Shown: piece by piece, positions 26,373 to 35,377 of the stretch
Layout: each line of letters starts with the position of its first letter
How positions within the stretch are numbered: the stretch's first letter is position 1
Assembly (NCBI GenBank): GCA_946886075.1
Contig: CAMPHR010000003.1
Span: 1 to 64,000 of the forward strand
From: an uncultured Novosphingobium sp.
GTDB lineage: Bacteria; Pseudomonadota; Alphaproteobacteria; Sphingomonadales; Sphingomonadaceae
Direction of reading: 5' to 3'
DNA length: 64,000 nucleotides
Made by a program: the position numbers and the translations under genes
Notes under the pieces: generated by a model
The model's input: the letters and a program-made list of their open reading frames with translations, nothing else
Told to the model about the DNA's origin: nothing
The model's database searches: none

Positions 26373-27623
26373 TCACAGCATCGCCATGAAACCATTCAGG
26401 AATATGGTCACGGCGCGTTCGGCATAATGCCCCCTGTCCCGCTTCGCGACCGGATGCCCCCCGGCGAGCAAGCGGTTGCCCCGCATGGCGAGCACCAGAA
26501 GCTGCCGCGCATGCCAGTCCGCGCTCTCTTCGATACCAAGGCTCTCCAACCATGGAATCAGCCCATCGACCCACGGTCCACGCAGGGCAAGATACACCTC
26601 CCTCGCCAGCGCCGCGTCTCGCCGGGATTGGCTGATGACGACACGGTGCAGGCGGATCGACGTGGTGGACGCCAGGCTTTCCAGCGCAGCCTCCACATAT
26701 TGGCGCAACGCATCGGCATCCGCTTGCGCTAAAGGAAGCGCCGGTGGCGCTGCCGCGCCTGCACAGTCGGACGCCAACAGCCGCATGGCCGCTGCAAAGA
26801 GGCCAGCCTTGCTGGCAAAATGCCGGTAGAGCGTCCCACGCCCGACCCGGGCTTCTTCGCCGATCAGGTTCAGGTTTGCGCCCTCAAATCCTTCCTCCAG
26901 GAAATGACGCCCTGCGACGTCCAGTAAAGTGCGGATATGGGAAGCAGGCTCTTCGACGACTGGCGGCCTCGTATCGAACAAGGGCTTCGGCGGTGGCGAT
27001 CGAGCAGGCGAATTCCCGTCGATGCCCTCTACAAATAATGTGACGGCATGACGCGCTGCCCGCTCACGATCCGCAGGCGAGGCTGCAGGAAAGCCCATAA
27101 GCACAACCGGCCCCTCAACTGCCAAGGACCCGAAATCTAACGCCAGTTCCAGCGGGACGGGGCGATCGACGCCCTTCTCCCTGGCGAAGTCCTCCAACGC
27201 CTGCCGCACAGGCTCCAGGCGCATGCCCTGCCCATTTTGCAGTGACGCCGCCAGGTCCGGCATCTTGTGCGCCACGCCCGCGGCGACCCACAGCGCGCTG
27301 AACATCCCCTGGTCCAGCGCGGAATCGAGAATAGCCCTCGCCAGCCCCGCCAGCTCCGACCCCCCGGAAGCAGCACTTTCATGCACAGCAGCCGCGCGAG
27401 CGTCGAACTCCGCGCCTTGCGCATCCAGCGCCGCGCGGAACAGCGCTTCCTTGTCAGCGAAGTAACGGTAGATGGTTTCCTTGCTCACCCCCGCGGTTCG
27501 CGCGATCGAATCGATGCTGACCGCGTCGAAACCTCGATCCACAAATTGCGCGCGTGCCGACAACAGCAAGTGCCGGACGCGCGGCGACGACACCTCGCCC
27601 CTGTCTCCTGCCACCAGTTTCAT
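26373..27623 (-). CDS. Tandem (double) TetR-family regulator
   Basis: A 416-residue protein, about twice the usual TetR length, because two complete TetR units are fused. Unit 1 has its helix-turn-helix at about residues 18-62 (DSIARTAGVSKETIYRYFADK). Unit 2 has one at about 230-275 (LIGEEARVGRGTLYRHFASK). A proline-rich linker (NSPARSPPPKPLFDTRPPVV, about 204-222) joins them, and each unit has its own helical effector domain. ATG 27623 follows AAGGA. It is divergent from the TauD-type dioxygenase gene, with a 21-bp palindrome between, and so is the likely repressor of cassette B. A single chain could bind an operator as an intramolecular dimer. Confidence 0.9.
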   Translation of the reverse strand: MKLVAGDRGEVSSPRVRHLLLSARAQFVDRGFDAVSIDSIARTAGVSKETIYRYFADKEALFRAALDAQGAEFDARAAAVHESAASGGSELAGLARAILDSALDQGMFSALWVAAGVAHKMPDLAASLQNGQGMRLEPVRQALEDFAREKGVDRPVPLELALDFGSLAVEGPVVLMGFPAASPADRERAARHAVTLFVEGIDGNSPARSPPPKPLFDTRPPVVEEPASHIRTLLDVAGRHFLEEGFEGANLNLIGEEARVGRGTLYRHFASKAGLFAAAMRLLASDCAGAAAPPALPLAQADADALRQYVEAALESLASTTSIRLHRVVISQSRRDAALAREVYLALRGPWVDGLIPWLESLGIEESADWHARQLLVLAMRGNRLLAGGHPVAKRDRGHYAERAVTIFLNGFMAML

Positions 27624-27696
27624 CCAGCATCCTTGCGCATCAACCGGCTGCTACACCAGCCTGACGCCGGGATACACCATTGATGTTGACGTTCAC

Positions 27697-27717
27697 CGAA
27701 CGGTTCGATACCGTTCG
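27697..27717. promoter_or_regulatory. Palindromic operator between tandem TetR and dioxygenase genes
   Basis: Arms CGAACGGT (27697-27704) and ACCGTTCG (27710-27717) are exact reverse complements around TCGAT. A TTGACG -35-like hexamer at 27686-27691 with TACCGT at 27709-27714 (17-base spacing) would place the dyad across the promoter of the dioxygenase gene, as expected for repression. It starts 74 bases from the tandem TetR start. Confidence 0.6.
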
Positions 27718-27745
27718 TCTTCATAAAGAGATGGAGAGAGATGGG

Positions 27746-28606
27746 ATGGCGTTGCCTTGGACAGAGCGGCCGCTTGAGCCGTTTGGCGTCGAGATCGGTG
27801 TCAAATTGCAGTGGCCGGTGCCCGAAGGCTTTGAACAGAGGCTGACCGAGCTGTTCGGTCGCCATAAACTCATCCTGTTCCGCAATCAGAATCTCAGCGA
27901 AGCCGATCAAGTGCGGCTGCTTGAAAATTTCGGCCGCGTGCTGGGCTCCCACGGCGAATATCGCGAAATATCGAGCGATGGCGCGCTGGGGTCAGGCCCG
28001 CTCACATGGCACAGCGACCTCGCTTTTACCGAAGAGCCGTTCAAGATCATCTCCCTACATGCTGTCGCCGTCAATGACGGGCAAAGCTGGACCGACTTCG
28101 CCAACGGTGCAGCGGCGGCGGCGGCACTTCCGCCACAGTTGAAAGCGGCAATCGCAGAACGGGAAGCGGTGACGATGATTGCGCCGGTCCAGACCCACAG
28201 GACGGTCGGCTATGACAGTTCGACGGACATGCCGCATCAGGTGCGGCCGGTCATCATCCCCCACCCGCGCACCGGCGAGCCCATCCTGTACGTCAGCGAC
28301 ATGCAGACCGCCCGCATCGTCGGCATGGATCAGCCGGAAAGCGATGCCACGCTCAACGCCCTATTTGCCGAGCTTTATCGCGAGGACCGCATCTATCGCC
28401 ACCATTGGAACAATGGCGACCTCGTCATCTGGGACAATATCGCCCTGCAGCATGCGCGCGGCGACTTGACGGGCATGACGCCTCGCCGCCTGCAGCGCAT
28501 CGTCGTTGCCGACAAGAGCTTCTTCGACCTGCTGCCGCAGTTCAAGGTCGGTGACGAGCGGATCAGCGCCTGGGGATCAGGCAACAAACAACTGGTACTT
28601 GATTGA
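27746..28606 (+). CDS. TauD/TfdA-family Fe(II)/2-oxoglutarate dioxygenase
   Basis: A 286-residue enzyme of the TauD family. ATG 27746 is preceded by GGAGAGAG; upstream in-frame ATGs would place the operator inside the coding region. The facial triad is visible: His-Ser-Asp in GPLTWHSDLAF, and the distal His in IALQHARGD. The 2-oxoglutarate-binding Arg is in TPRRLQRIVV, at the usual distance after that His. It hydroxylates an unactivated carbon, often followed by C-S, C-O or C-N bond cleavage. Substrate unknown. It leads the operon with the Coq4-family gene (12-base gap) and the amidohydrolase, and is controlled by the divergent tandem TetR. Confidence 0.93.
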   Translation: MALPWTERPLEPFGVEIGVKLQWPVPEGFEQRLTELFGRHKLILFRNQNLSEADQVRLLENFGRVLGSHGEYREISSDGALGSGPLTWHSDLAFTEEPFKIISLHAVAVNDGQSWTDFANGAAAAAALPPQLKAAIAEREAVTMIAPVQTHRTVGYDSSTDMPHQVRPVIIPHPRTGEPILYVSDMQTARIVGMDQPESDATLNALFAELYREDRIYRHHWNNGDLVIWDNIALQHARGDLTGMTPRRLQRIVVADKSFFDLLPQFKVGDERISAWGSGNKQLVLD

Positions 28607-28618
28607 AGGACACTGAAA

Positions 28619-29473
28619 ATGGCTGACATTCCCTATCTGATGCGTGGCCTGATGCCCGTTGAAACCGAAAGCAGCGTGCTTCTCTCTTCATCCAAATATC
28701 TGAACAACCCGGCATTGCGGGATTGGCTTGCGATGATCCTGCTGCGCCGGAACGGGCCGGACGTGCCGCCGCCCGCGGAAATGTACCAGCTTCTCCCGAT
28801 CCTGGATTCCCTGCGCGATCATGATGCGATCGAAGACATGTTCACGCAGGAACGGAAAGAAAATCCGGAACTGGATGCCTGGTTCAACGAAGGCTTCATT
28901 TCCACCTACAAGATCGAAGACTTCCAGGAATTTGAGCCGGGGTCATTGGGCGGTGTTTTCTATCGGCAAATGACTGCCGGTGATTATGAAATCCAGATCA
29001 TGCCCTGGAAGGAGCCCAAGACGCAGCTTGAATTCTACAATCTGCGGTCAGGACAGACACATGATTTCGAGCATATTCTCTTTGGCGGCGGATTCAATTT
29101 CATGGGTGAGCTGGTTCCTTACTGGGCTCGCCTGACCAATGTGCCACGGCATATACGCAACCCGCATCTGGCCGCCGAAGTCAATGTCCTCCAACTCTTC
29201 GGATCCCTGCGCTACACTGTGCGCACCATGCTCCATTACCCCGAAGTGTGGCCGACTGCCATCAACGCCATTCAGCGCGGGATGAAGGTCGGGCAGCAAA
29301 GTGACGCATTCTTCATGAAGAAGCTTGAAACCGCATTCCACCTGCCGCTCGCCGAAGCGCGCGAAGCGCTGGGCATCCGGGGCGCGGAAGATGTCGATAC
29401 GTTCCAGGAGGGCGCCTTCTGGGCGTCGGATGGCAAGACCAGCCTTGAACCCATCGCAAGGGCAGCCGAATGA
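28619..29473 (+). CDS. Coq4-family protein (copy B)
   Basis: A 284-residue soluble protein with the Coq4 motif HDxxH-x11-E at His148, Asp149, His152 and Glu164 (THDFEHI...GE). The N-terminus shares ESSVLLSSSKYLNNPALR with copy A at 15078, and both lack export signals. Its stop overlaps the amidohydrolase start as ATGA, so the two proteins are translationally coupled and probably act in sequence or together. In eukaryotes Coq4 belongs to the ubiquinone-synthesis complex. Nothing nearby here belongs to quinone synthesis, so a catabolic reaction on a cyclic or quinone-like substrate is the more economical inference. Confidence 0.82.
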   Translation: MADIPYLMRGLMPVETESSVLLSSSKYLNNPALRDWLAMILLRRNGPDVPPPAEMYQLLPILDSLRDHDAIEDMFTQERKENPELDAWFNEGFISTYKIEDFQEFEPGSLGGVFYRQMTAGDYEIQIMPWKEPKTQLEFYNLRSGQTHDFEHILFGGGFNFMGELVPYWARLTNVPRHIRNPHLAAEVNVLQLFGSLRYTVRTMLHYPEVWPTAINAIQRGMKVGQQSDAFFMKKLETAFHLPLAEAREALGIRGAEDVDTFQEGAFWASDGKTSLEPIARAAE

Positions 29474-31194
29474 CCATGTGCGACCTGCTGGTCCGTGGCG
29501 GAACGATCGTCGACGGCAGCGGCGGCGAACCTTTCGCCGGTGACGTCGCCATTCAGGATGGCGTGATCGTCAACGTGGGCGCCTTCACCGGCGAAGCCCG
29601 TGAAGTCATCGACGCGACGGGCCTCACCGTCACGCCCGGTTTCGTCGACATCCATACCCATTATGATGGTCAAGCCATCTGGTCTGAGGAACTCTCCCCC
29701 TCCTCCTCCCATGGCGTGACCACGGTGGTGATCGGCAATTGCGGCGTAGGCTTCGCGCCTTGCCGCGATGCTGACCATGATCGCTTGATCCGCCTGATGG
29801 AAGGCGTGGAGGACATTCCCGGCGTCGTCATGGCCGAGGGCCTGAGCTGGGACTGGGAAAGCTTCCCCGACTATCTAAACGCCCTCGAAGCCCGCCCCCG
29901 CGACATCGATGTTGCCGCGCTTCTCCCCCACAGCCCCTTGCGCGTATTCGTGATGGGCGAAAGGGGGGCACAGCGCGAAGCCGCGACAGCTGACGACCTA
30001 GAAAAGATGCAGGCACTCACCCGCGAAGCGCTGGATGCTGGCGCGATCGGCTTTGCGACTTCACGGCTGCTCATCCATCGGACCAAGGCAGGGGAGAATA
30101 TCCCAAGCTACCAGGCTGATGTGGAGGAGCTGAAGGCGATTGCCGGCGCCATGCGGGACGCGGATACCGGCGTCCTGCAGATGGTGCTCGATGCGCCCTT
30201 CTCCAGCTGGACCGACGAACTGGCCCATCTTCTGACCGTTGCGAAAGCGGCAGGCCGCCCCGCCACCTTCACGCTCGGCACCTCCAGTACAGGCGAGCCC
30301 GTGTGGCAGGATGCTCTACGCATCTGCGAGGAAGCCAATGAGCAGGGCCTGAAGATCAGCCCGCAAATACTCCCCCGGCCGGTCGGCATGATCTGCGGAT
30401 TTGAACTGTCCAGCCACCCCTTCTCGCTGTGCCCAAGCTATGAGGCGATTGCCGCGCTCCCGCTCGTCCAGCAGCTCCCGTATTTGCGCGACCCGGAATT
30501 TCGCGCGAAGCTCCTCGCCGAAAGGCCGCATGATGGCCATCCCTTGGCGATGATGACACGTAACTGGGACTGGATCTTCCCCCTGTCCGATCCGCCCAAC
30601 TATGAACCGCCCGCGGAAAGCAGCGTCGGCGCGCAGGCGCGCAGCCTCGACATCACACCGGAAGAGGTCGCCTACGACCTTCTGATGAATGGCGGCGATG
30701 GCAAGGGCATGCTCTACACCACGCTCGGCAATTTTTATAATGGCCGCCTCGACACCATCCATGACCTGATCACCCATCCGGATACAGTGATGGGCTTGGG
30801 TGACGGCGGCGCCCATTATGCAGCGATCTGCGACGCGAGCTATCCCACTTTCCTGCTGACCTATTGGACCCGCGATCGCGACGGCCCCAGGCTCAGCATC
30901 CCCCAGGCCGTCCGGGCGCTTACCTCACGCCCGGCGGAAACCATGGGCTTGCGCGACCGGGGCAGGATCGCGCCCGGGTACAAGGCGGATATCAATATAA
31001 TCGATCTCAACGCCCTTCATCTGCACGCACCCCAAGTGCGCTACGACCTGCCGGGCGGTGGCAGGCGGCTCGACCAAAAGGCAACGGGCTTCGTCGCCAC
31101 AATCGTGTCAGGCGAAGTCATCCGCCGGAGCGACGACGCGACCGGTGCGCGGCCGGGACGGCTTGTCAGGGGCGCGCAAACCGTACCGGCCTAA
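29470..31194 (+). CDS. N-acyl-D-amino-acid deacylase-family amidohydrolase (copy B)
   Basis: A 574-residue amidohydrolase paralogous to the one at 16632. His62 and His64 in DIHTHYDG, Cys91 in IGNCGVGF, and a C-terminal [15 protein letters not shown] with the catalytic Asp are at the same positions as in copy A. It is translationally coupled to the Coq4-family gene. Compared with true D-aminoacylases it is about 90 residues longer, with inserts around residues 370-430 that could cap the active site. Its substrate probably carries an amide, lactam or ester-like bond. The C-terminal tail is short and Arg-rich ([10 protein letters not shown]). Confidence 0.88.
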   Translation: MTMCDLLVRGGTIVDGSGGEPFAGDVAIQDGVIVNVGAFTGEAREVIDATGLTVTPGFVDIHTHYDGQAIWSEELSPSSSHGVTTVVIGNCGVGFAPCRDADHDRLIRLMEGVEDIPGVVMAEGLSWDWESFPDYLNALEARPRDIDVAALLPHSPLRVFVMGERGAQREAATADDLEKMQALTREALDAGAIGFATSRLLIHRTKAGENIPSYQADVEELKAIAGAMRDADTGVLQMVLDAPFSSWTDELAHLLTVAKAAGRPATFTLGTSSTGEPVWQDALRICEEANEQGLKISPQILPRPVGMICGFELSSHPFSLCPSYEAIAALPLVQQLPYLRDPEFRAKLLAERPHDGHPLAMMTRNWDWIFPLSDPPNYEPPAESSVGAQARSLDITPEEVAYDLLMNGGDGKGMLYTTLGNFYNGRLDTIHDLITHPDTVMGLGDGGAHYAAICDASYPTFLLTYWTRDRDGPRLSIPQAVRALTSRPAETMGLRDRGRIAPGYKADINIIDLNALHLHAPQVRYDLPGGGRRLDQKATGFVATIVSGEVIRRSDDATGARPGRLVRGAQTVPA

Positions 31195-31253
31195 ATGGTG
31201 GAGCAACATGCCAAAGCATTGTACCGTGGCTTTCCATCACGGGAGAGAAGTAG

Positions 31254-32639
31254 ATGGCTACGGCGGTAAAGGCTCAGGAACCCGATTGGACTGGCCTGCG
31301 CGCACTATTTGGCGACCGCTTCAGCGACAGCGCCGCGATATGTGACCATCATGGCCGGGCAGAAACCTTTTACCCCGCGATGCCGCCAGACGCAGTGGTC
31401 TACCCCTTGAGCACTGAGGAAGTGGCCGCAGCGGTTCGCTTCTGCAACGAACAGGGGATCGCTATTACGCCCTATGGCACCGGCACGTCGCTGGAAGGCA
31501 ATTTCCTGGCCGCGCGCGGCGGTCTTTGCATCGACCTCTCACGCATGGATCAGGTGCTGCGCGTCAGTACGGAGGACCTGGACTGCACAGTTCAGGCAGG
31601 CGTCACGCGAAAGCAGCTCAACACCGAGCTGCGGGACACCGGCCTGTTCTTCCCCGTCGATCCGGGGGCAGATGCATCGCTCGGCGGCATGGCATCAACG
31701 CGGGCGTCCGGCACGAACGCTTTCCGCTACGGCACCATGCGCCAGAATGTGCTGGCGTTGACCGTCGTACTTGCGGACGGGCAAATCATCCGGACCGGCG
31801 GGCGAGCCCGGAAATCTGCTGCCGGTTACGATCTGACCGGGCTTTTCGTCGGGTCTGAAGGCACATTGGGCATCATTACCGAAGTCACCCTGCGCCTCTA
31901 CGGTCAACCGGAAGCGATCTCCGCTGCCGTTTGCGAATTTGAAACTTTGCGCGGGGCGGTTAACGCCGTCATCCAGACGATCCAGATCGGCCTCCCCGTT
32001 GCCCGGATCGAGCTGCTCGATCCGCTCCAAATCCGCGCGATCAACGCATATAGCCGGATGGAGCATCGCGAATGCCCAACGCTGTTCCTGGAATTTCACG
32101 GCACGCCTGCGGGCGTTGCGGAACAGGCTGAAAGCTTCGCCGAAATTGCTGCGGACAATGGCGGCGGTCAATTCCACTGGGCGACGAAGACGGAGGAGCG
32201 CACCGCCTTGTGGGAGGCCCGGCACAAGGTTCACTACGCCAATCTGGCCCTGCGCCCCGGATGCAAGGCCATCGCAACGGACGTCTGCGTCCCCATTTCA
32301 CGTTTGTGCGATTGTATAGAGGAAACGCGCCGCGCCATCGACGAAAGCGGACTGACTGCGCCCATCGTGGGTCATGTGGGTGACGGAAACTTCCACGTGG
32401 TCCTCGTCTTCGATCCGGAATCGGCGGAAGAAACGCGCAAGGCGAAGGCGTTATCGGAACGGGTCGTTGCGATCGCCCTTTCGATGGAGGGCAGCTGCAC
32501 TGGCGAACATGGCATCGGCATCGGCAAGAAAGCGCATCTCGTCACGGAACATGGCCCCGCCGTCGAGGTGATGCGCCAGATCAAACGGGCGCTGGACCCG
32601 TCCGGGATCATGAATCCCGCGAAAGTCATCGACGTCTGA
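31254..32639 (+). CDS. FAD-linked D-2-hydroxyacid (D-lactate) dehydrogenase, LDHD/GlcD-like
   Basis: A 461-residue enzyme of the PCMH-type FAD oxidase family, resembling mammalian LDHD and GlcD. ATG 31254 follows GGGAGAG. The FAD-binding segments are PYGTGTSLEGNF and DPGADASLGGMASTRASGTN near residues 80-150. The C-terminal substrate and metal region has VGHVGDGNFH and TGEHGIGIGKK. It oxidises a D-2-hydroxy acid to a 2-keto acid and passes electrons to a quinone or cytochrome. It lies 59 bases after the amidohydrolase in the same direction and so completes the cassette B operon. It may process a hydroxy acid released by the amidohydrolase or dioxygenase. Confidence 0.9.
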   Translation: MATAVKAQEPDWTGLRALFGDRFSDSAAICDHHGRAETFYPAMPPDAVVYPLSTEEVAAAVRFCNEQGIAITPYGTGTSLEGNFLAARGGLCIDLSRMDQVLRVSTEDLDCTVQAGVTRKQLNTELRDTGLFFPVDPGADASLGGMASTRASGTNAFRYGTMRQNVLALTVVLADGQIIRTGGRARKSAAGYDLTGLFVGSEGTLGIITEVTLRLYGQPEAISAAVCEFETLRGAVNAVIQTIQIGLPVARIELLDPLQIRAINAYSRMEHRECPTLFLEFHGTPAGVAEQAESFAEIAADNGGGQFHWATKTEERTALWEARHKVHYANLALRPGCKAIATDVCVPISRLCDCIEETRRAIDESGLTAPIVGHVGDGNFHVVLVFDPESAEETRKAKALSERVVAIALSMEGSCTGEHGIGIGKKAHLVTEHGPAVEVMRQIKRALDPSGIMNPAKVIDV

Positions 32640-32666
32640 CGCGGCGCGGCTGCTCAATCCCGGTGG

Positions 32667-33986
32667 TCAAGCAGAAGGCAGGCGGCTCTCGGCTAGGGAG
32701 CCGCTTAGATTCGCCCGCCGCCAGCTAATGACGAAGATGGACAGCAGATGCCCAAGCGCAGGGCCAATCGCGAAGAACAGGTGCACGCCGCCCACGCCCT
32801 CGGTGCCGGATGACCGTGGATCGAACCCAAGGAAGCCCACTACGGAGAGGGCTATGCCCACGGCCACCGCATAGGCGGCGTTGGTCGTCACGTTGAAGAC
32901 GGACGAAAACAGCCCGGCCCGCTCTATCCCGCTGCTTTCGCGATGCCGGTCGGCTACATCATAGATCATTGATCGCAGCATCAGGTTGCCCGACCCTTGC
33001 GTAAGGCCCTGTCCCACGATCAGCAGGATGAACAGCCACATGCGATCGGGCGTCAGCAACAGGACCATCAGGTTGATCGCAACCTGAACGCCCTCGGCCA
33101 TGATCAGCGTCCTCAGCCGCCCGAACCTGTAGCTGATCCGCGCCCATAGCGGAGCGGCGAACATGCCGAACGCATATTGCAGCATCAGCAGCAGCGCAGG
33201 CGATGCCATCCCCATGTAGCGCGTGACGAAGAAGAGGAAGACGGCGGTGCGGAAACCCTGTCCTAGCGCAACAAAAAAGTCCGACGCCACGATCCGCCCC
33301 AGCGCATGGTCGGTCAGCACCGTCCTTATGCCCTTTCGCCAGTTGGCGGGGGCCGCCACAGGTGGGCCGGGCGGCGGCTCGCGAAAGAGGAAGGCGATCA
33401 ACAGCATTCCGGCGGCAAGAACCACCGCCACCAGGGCTCCCATAGATCCAACGCGCGCTTCGGGATTTCCCCGTCCCAGTGCATCCAATATCGCAGGCAG
33501 GACCAGCACCAGGAAAATACCGATGGAAGACCCAGTCTGAATATAGGCCTGGATACGCGCCCGCTCGACCGGTGATGAAGCCATCTCCCCGCCCCAGGCG
33601 TAAAGCGGGGTCGATGTCGCGGTCCACCCCAGGCACAGTAGCAACAGCCATCCGCCAAGATAAAGCGGCGTGGCGCCAGCGGGGGGAGAAAAGACAGCGA
33701 GCAGCGACAGGAGGAACAGCAGGCCGCCTCCGATGATCCACGGCTTGCGCCGCCCGATCCGTGTGCGCGTATGGTCCGACGCCCATCCGATCACCGGGTC
33801 CGCCGCCGCGCTCCACAAGCGGCTGATCATGAAGACCAGGCCGACCGTTGCCAGGTCCATCCCGATCACGGTCGCGTAAAATGCTGGCAAGTAAGTTTGC
33901 AGCGGGATGTTGAACCCGCCCGTTGCGATGCTGATCACCGAAAATCCGGCGAGGCGTGGTCCCGACTCGCGTGCTTGATCCGTCAT
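32667..33986 (-). CDS. GPH-family (MFS_2) sugar/cation symporter-like transporter
   Basis: A 439-residue integral membrane protein with twelve predicted helices, of the glycoside-pentoside-hexuronide:cation symporter type. The loop DPVIGWASDHTRTRIGRRKPW after helix 2 is the family hallmark. The C-terminal half repeats the pattern. ATG 33986 has GGGAG about 10 bases upstream. It converges on the LDHD-like gene with a 27-base gap. In sphingomonads such transporters are often found in catabolic clusters where the substrate is not a sugar, so the substrate should be left open. Confidence 0.88.
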   Translation of the reverse strand: MTDQARESGPRLAGFSVISIATGGFNIPLQTYLPAFYATVIGMDLATVGLVFMISRLWSAAADPVIGWASDHTRTRIGRRKPWIIGGGLLFLLSLLAVFSPPAGATPLYLGGWLLLLCLGWTATSTPLYAWGGEMASSPVERARIQAYIQTGSSIGIFLVLVLPAILDALGRGNPEARVGSMGALVAVVLAAGMLLIAFLFREPPPGPPVAAPANWRKGIRTVLTDHALGRIVASDFFVALGQGFRTAVFLFFVTRYMGMASPALLLMLQYAFGMFAAPLWARISYRFGRLRTLIMAEGVQVAINLMVLLLTPDRMWLFILLIVGQGLTQGSGNLMLRSMIYDVADRHRESSGIERAGLFSSVFNVTTNAAYAVAVGIALSVVGFLGFDPRSSGTEGVGGVHLFFAIGPALGHLLSIFVISWRRANLSGSLAESRLPSA

Positions 33987-34203
33987 GCAAAGGGGCTCCC
34001 ACGGCGTTGGAGACGCTTACAAATCATCCTTACCCAACCCTCTCCATTATCCGCAGCAACATCTTGCCAGCTGCAAATTCCACCCAAATCCGCTAAATTC
34101 CGAACCGGAAACGTAAATTGCATTTTTTGCAACACGGGATGTCTTATTATTTCCTTTTACGCGTGCTATCGGCCCCTCCATCCATTCACAAGGGGATCCA
34201 ATC

Positions 34204-34485
34204 ATGAAGTTTTCTTTTGCTTTCGCGGCGGCTCTGTCGCTGTCGGTTTCCGCTGCTGCCATCGCCGCCGATGCGCCGCTCATCAAGCAGAACGCGCTGG
34301 TCAAGACCGCTGACGGCCGCAAGGTCGGCTATATCGATCGCATCCTGAAGGACAGCACTGGCGCACCGACCGGCGTCCAGATCATCTACAGCGGCCGCTT
34401 CGTCGTCATCCCCGCCACCACGCTGAGCGCGGCGGAAAAGGGTCTGGTCACCAGCCTGACGGCCAAAGAAGTAAACCGCCTCTAA
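34204..34485 (+). CDS. Small periplasmic PRC-barrel-like protein
   Basis: A 93-residue exported protein. A clear signal peptide (AAALSLSVSAAAIAADA) leaves a mature domain of about 70 residues resembling a PRC-barrel-like beta fold (ALVKTADGRKVGYIDRILKD, GAPTGVQIIYSGRFVVIPA). It is preceded by an AT-rich leader containing TTGCA-TTTTT-TGCAA (34118-34132). A hairpin with a T-rich tail follows. It is monocistronic. Such small proteins are frequent in sphingomonads, with no settled function. There is no sign of a link to the catabolic operons on either side. Confidence 0.75.
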   Translation: MKFSFAFAAALSLSVSAAAIAADAPLIKQNALVKTADGRKVGYIDRILKDSTGAPTGVQIIYSGRFVVIPATTLSAAEKGLVTSLTAKEVNRL

Positions 34486-34497
34486 TCTTTGCTGGAG

Positions 34498-34546
34498 GGC
34501 GCTGCGTCTGTCCGGCATCGGCCGGATAACGCGGCGCCTTCTTTCT
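34498..34546 (+). terminator. Likely terminator after small periplasmic protein
   Basis: Outer stem GGCGC (34498-34502) / GCGCC (34534-34538) encloses an inner TCCGGC/GCCGGA hairpin and is followed by TTCTTTCT (34539-34546). It starts 13 bases after the stop codon and also faces the end of the minus-strand SDR gene. Confidence 0.5.
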
Positions 34547-34565
34547 AATGCGGTTCTCCCGGCTC

Positions 34566-35360
34566 CTATTGCCGCTGCGAGTTGATGTTGCCGCCATCGA
34601 CGACGACTTCCGCGCCCGTCATATAGCTCGCCTCGTCCGACATCAGGAACCGGATGACACGCCCCAGCTCTTCCGGCGCGCCATAACGGCCAAGCATGAT
34701 CCGCCGCTCAAAATGCCCCGGCAGCTGGGCCTTCGTCTCCGTCATGATCGGGGTATCGATCATGCCAGGACTGACAGCATTGATGCGCACGCCATCGCCC
34801 GCCAGCTCATCAGCCATCGATCGGACGAGGGAGATCACCGCGCCCTTTGCAGCGCTGTAGATCGGGATCATCCCATTGCCCAGCGTCGCATTGATCGATG
34901 ACAGCGCCACGATCGCGCTGCCCGGCGATGAACGCAGATCTTCCCGGAACGCCTGCGTCATCAACAGAAGCGACCGGACATGCAGCGCCAGTCCCGCATC
35001 CCAATTTTCCGGCGTGACACCATCTATGCCCGTCGCTTCGGCCGTGCCAGCGCAATGGACGATGCCGCCGATCGCCCCGATCGCCGCGCGGGTCTCGATC
35101 GCCGCGGGCGTCACCGCCTGCGGATTACGCAGATCGACGCTCAGCCCTGCCGCACGGACACCATAGCGGCCCTCGATGATACTCGCGGACCCCGCCGCGC
35201 CTTCTGCATTTATATCCCAAAGCGCGACCGGCCGCCCTACCGCAGCCAGAGCATGAGCCGCCGCCAAGCCGATACCGGACGCACCGCCCGTGATGACAAC
35301 TCCCGACCCGGGCGATCCCAGGCTGGGGGTGAAATCGGCGTCGTTGTCCAGTACCGGCAT
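34566..35360 (-). CDS. SDR-family oxidoreductase
   Basis: A 264-residue classical short-chain dehydrogenase. ATG 35360 has AAGGAGG 7 bases upstream. The NAD(P)-binding motif GGASGIGLA sits near residue 25, with an acidic residue (LWDIN) suggesting NAD preference. The catalytic triad is Ser (ALSSINAT), Tyr and Lys (YSAAKG). The C-terminus has the usual YMTGAEVVVDGG. It reversibly oxidises a secondary alcohol. It is the last gene of the minus-strand operon beginning near 42008. Confidence 0.9.
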   Translation of the reverse strand: MPVLDNDADFTPSLGSPGSGVVITGGASGIGLAAAHALAAVGRPVALWDINAEGAAGSASIIEGRYGVRAAGLSVDLRNPQAVTPAAIETRAAIGAIGGIVHCAGTAEATGIDGVTPENWDAGLALHVRSLLLMTQAFREDLRSSPGSAIVALSSINATLGNGMIPIYSAAKGAVISLVRSMADELAGDGVRINAVSPGMIDTPIMTETKAQLPGHFERRIMLGRYGAPEELGRVIRFLMSDEASYMTGAEVVVDGGNINSQRQ

Positions 35361-35377
35361 GGCAACCCCTCCTTTTC

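Noticed and set aside
26113..26574. Minus-strand frame in the gap before the TonB receptor
   Set aside because: It begins inside the tandem TetR gene in another frame, has no ribosome-binding site and no recognisable product.
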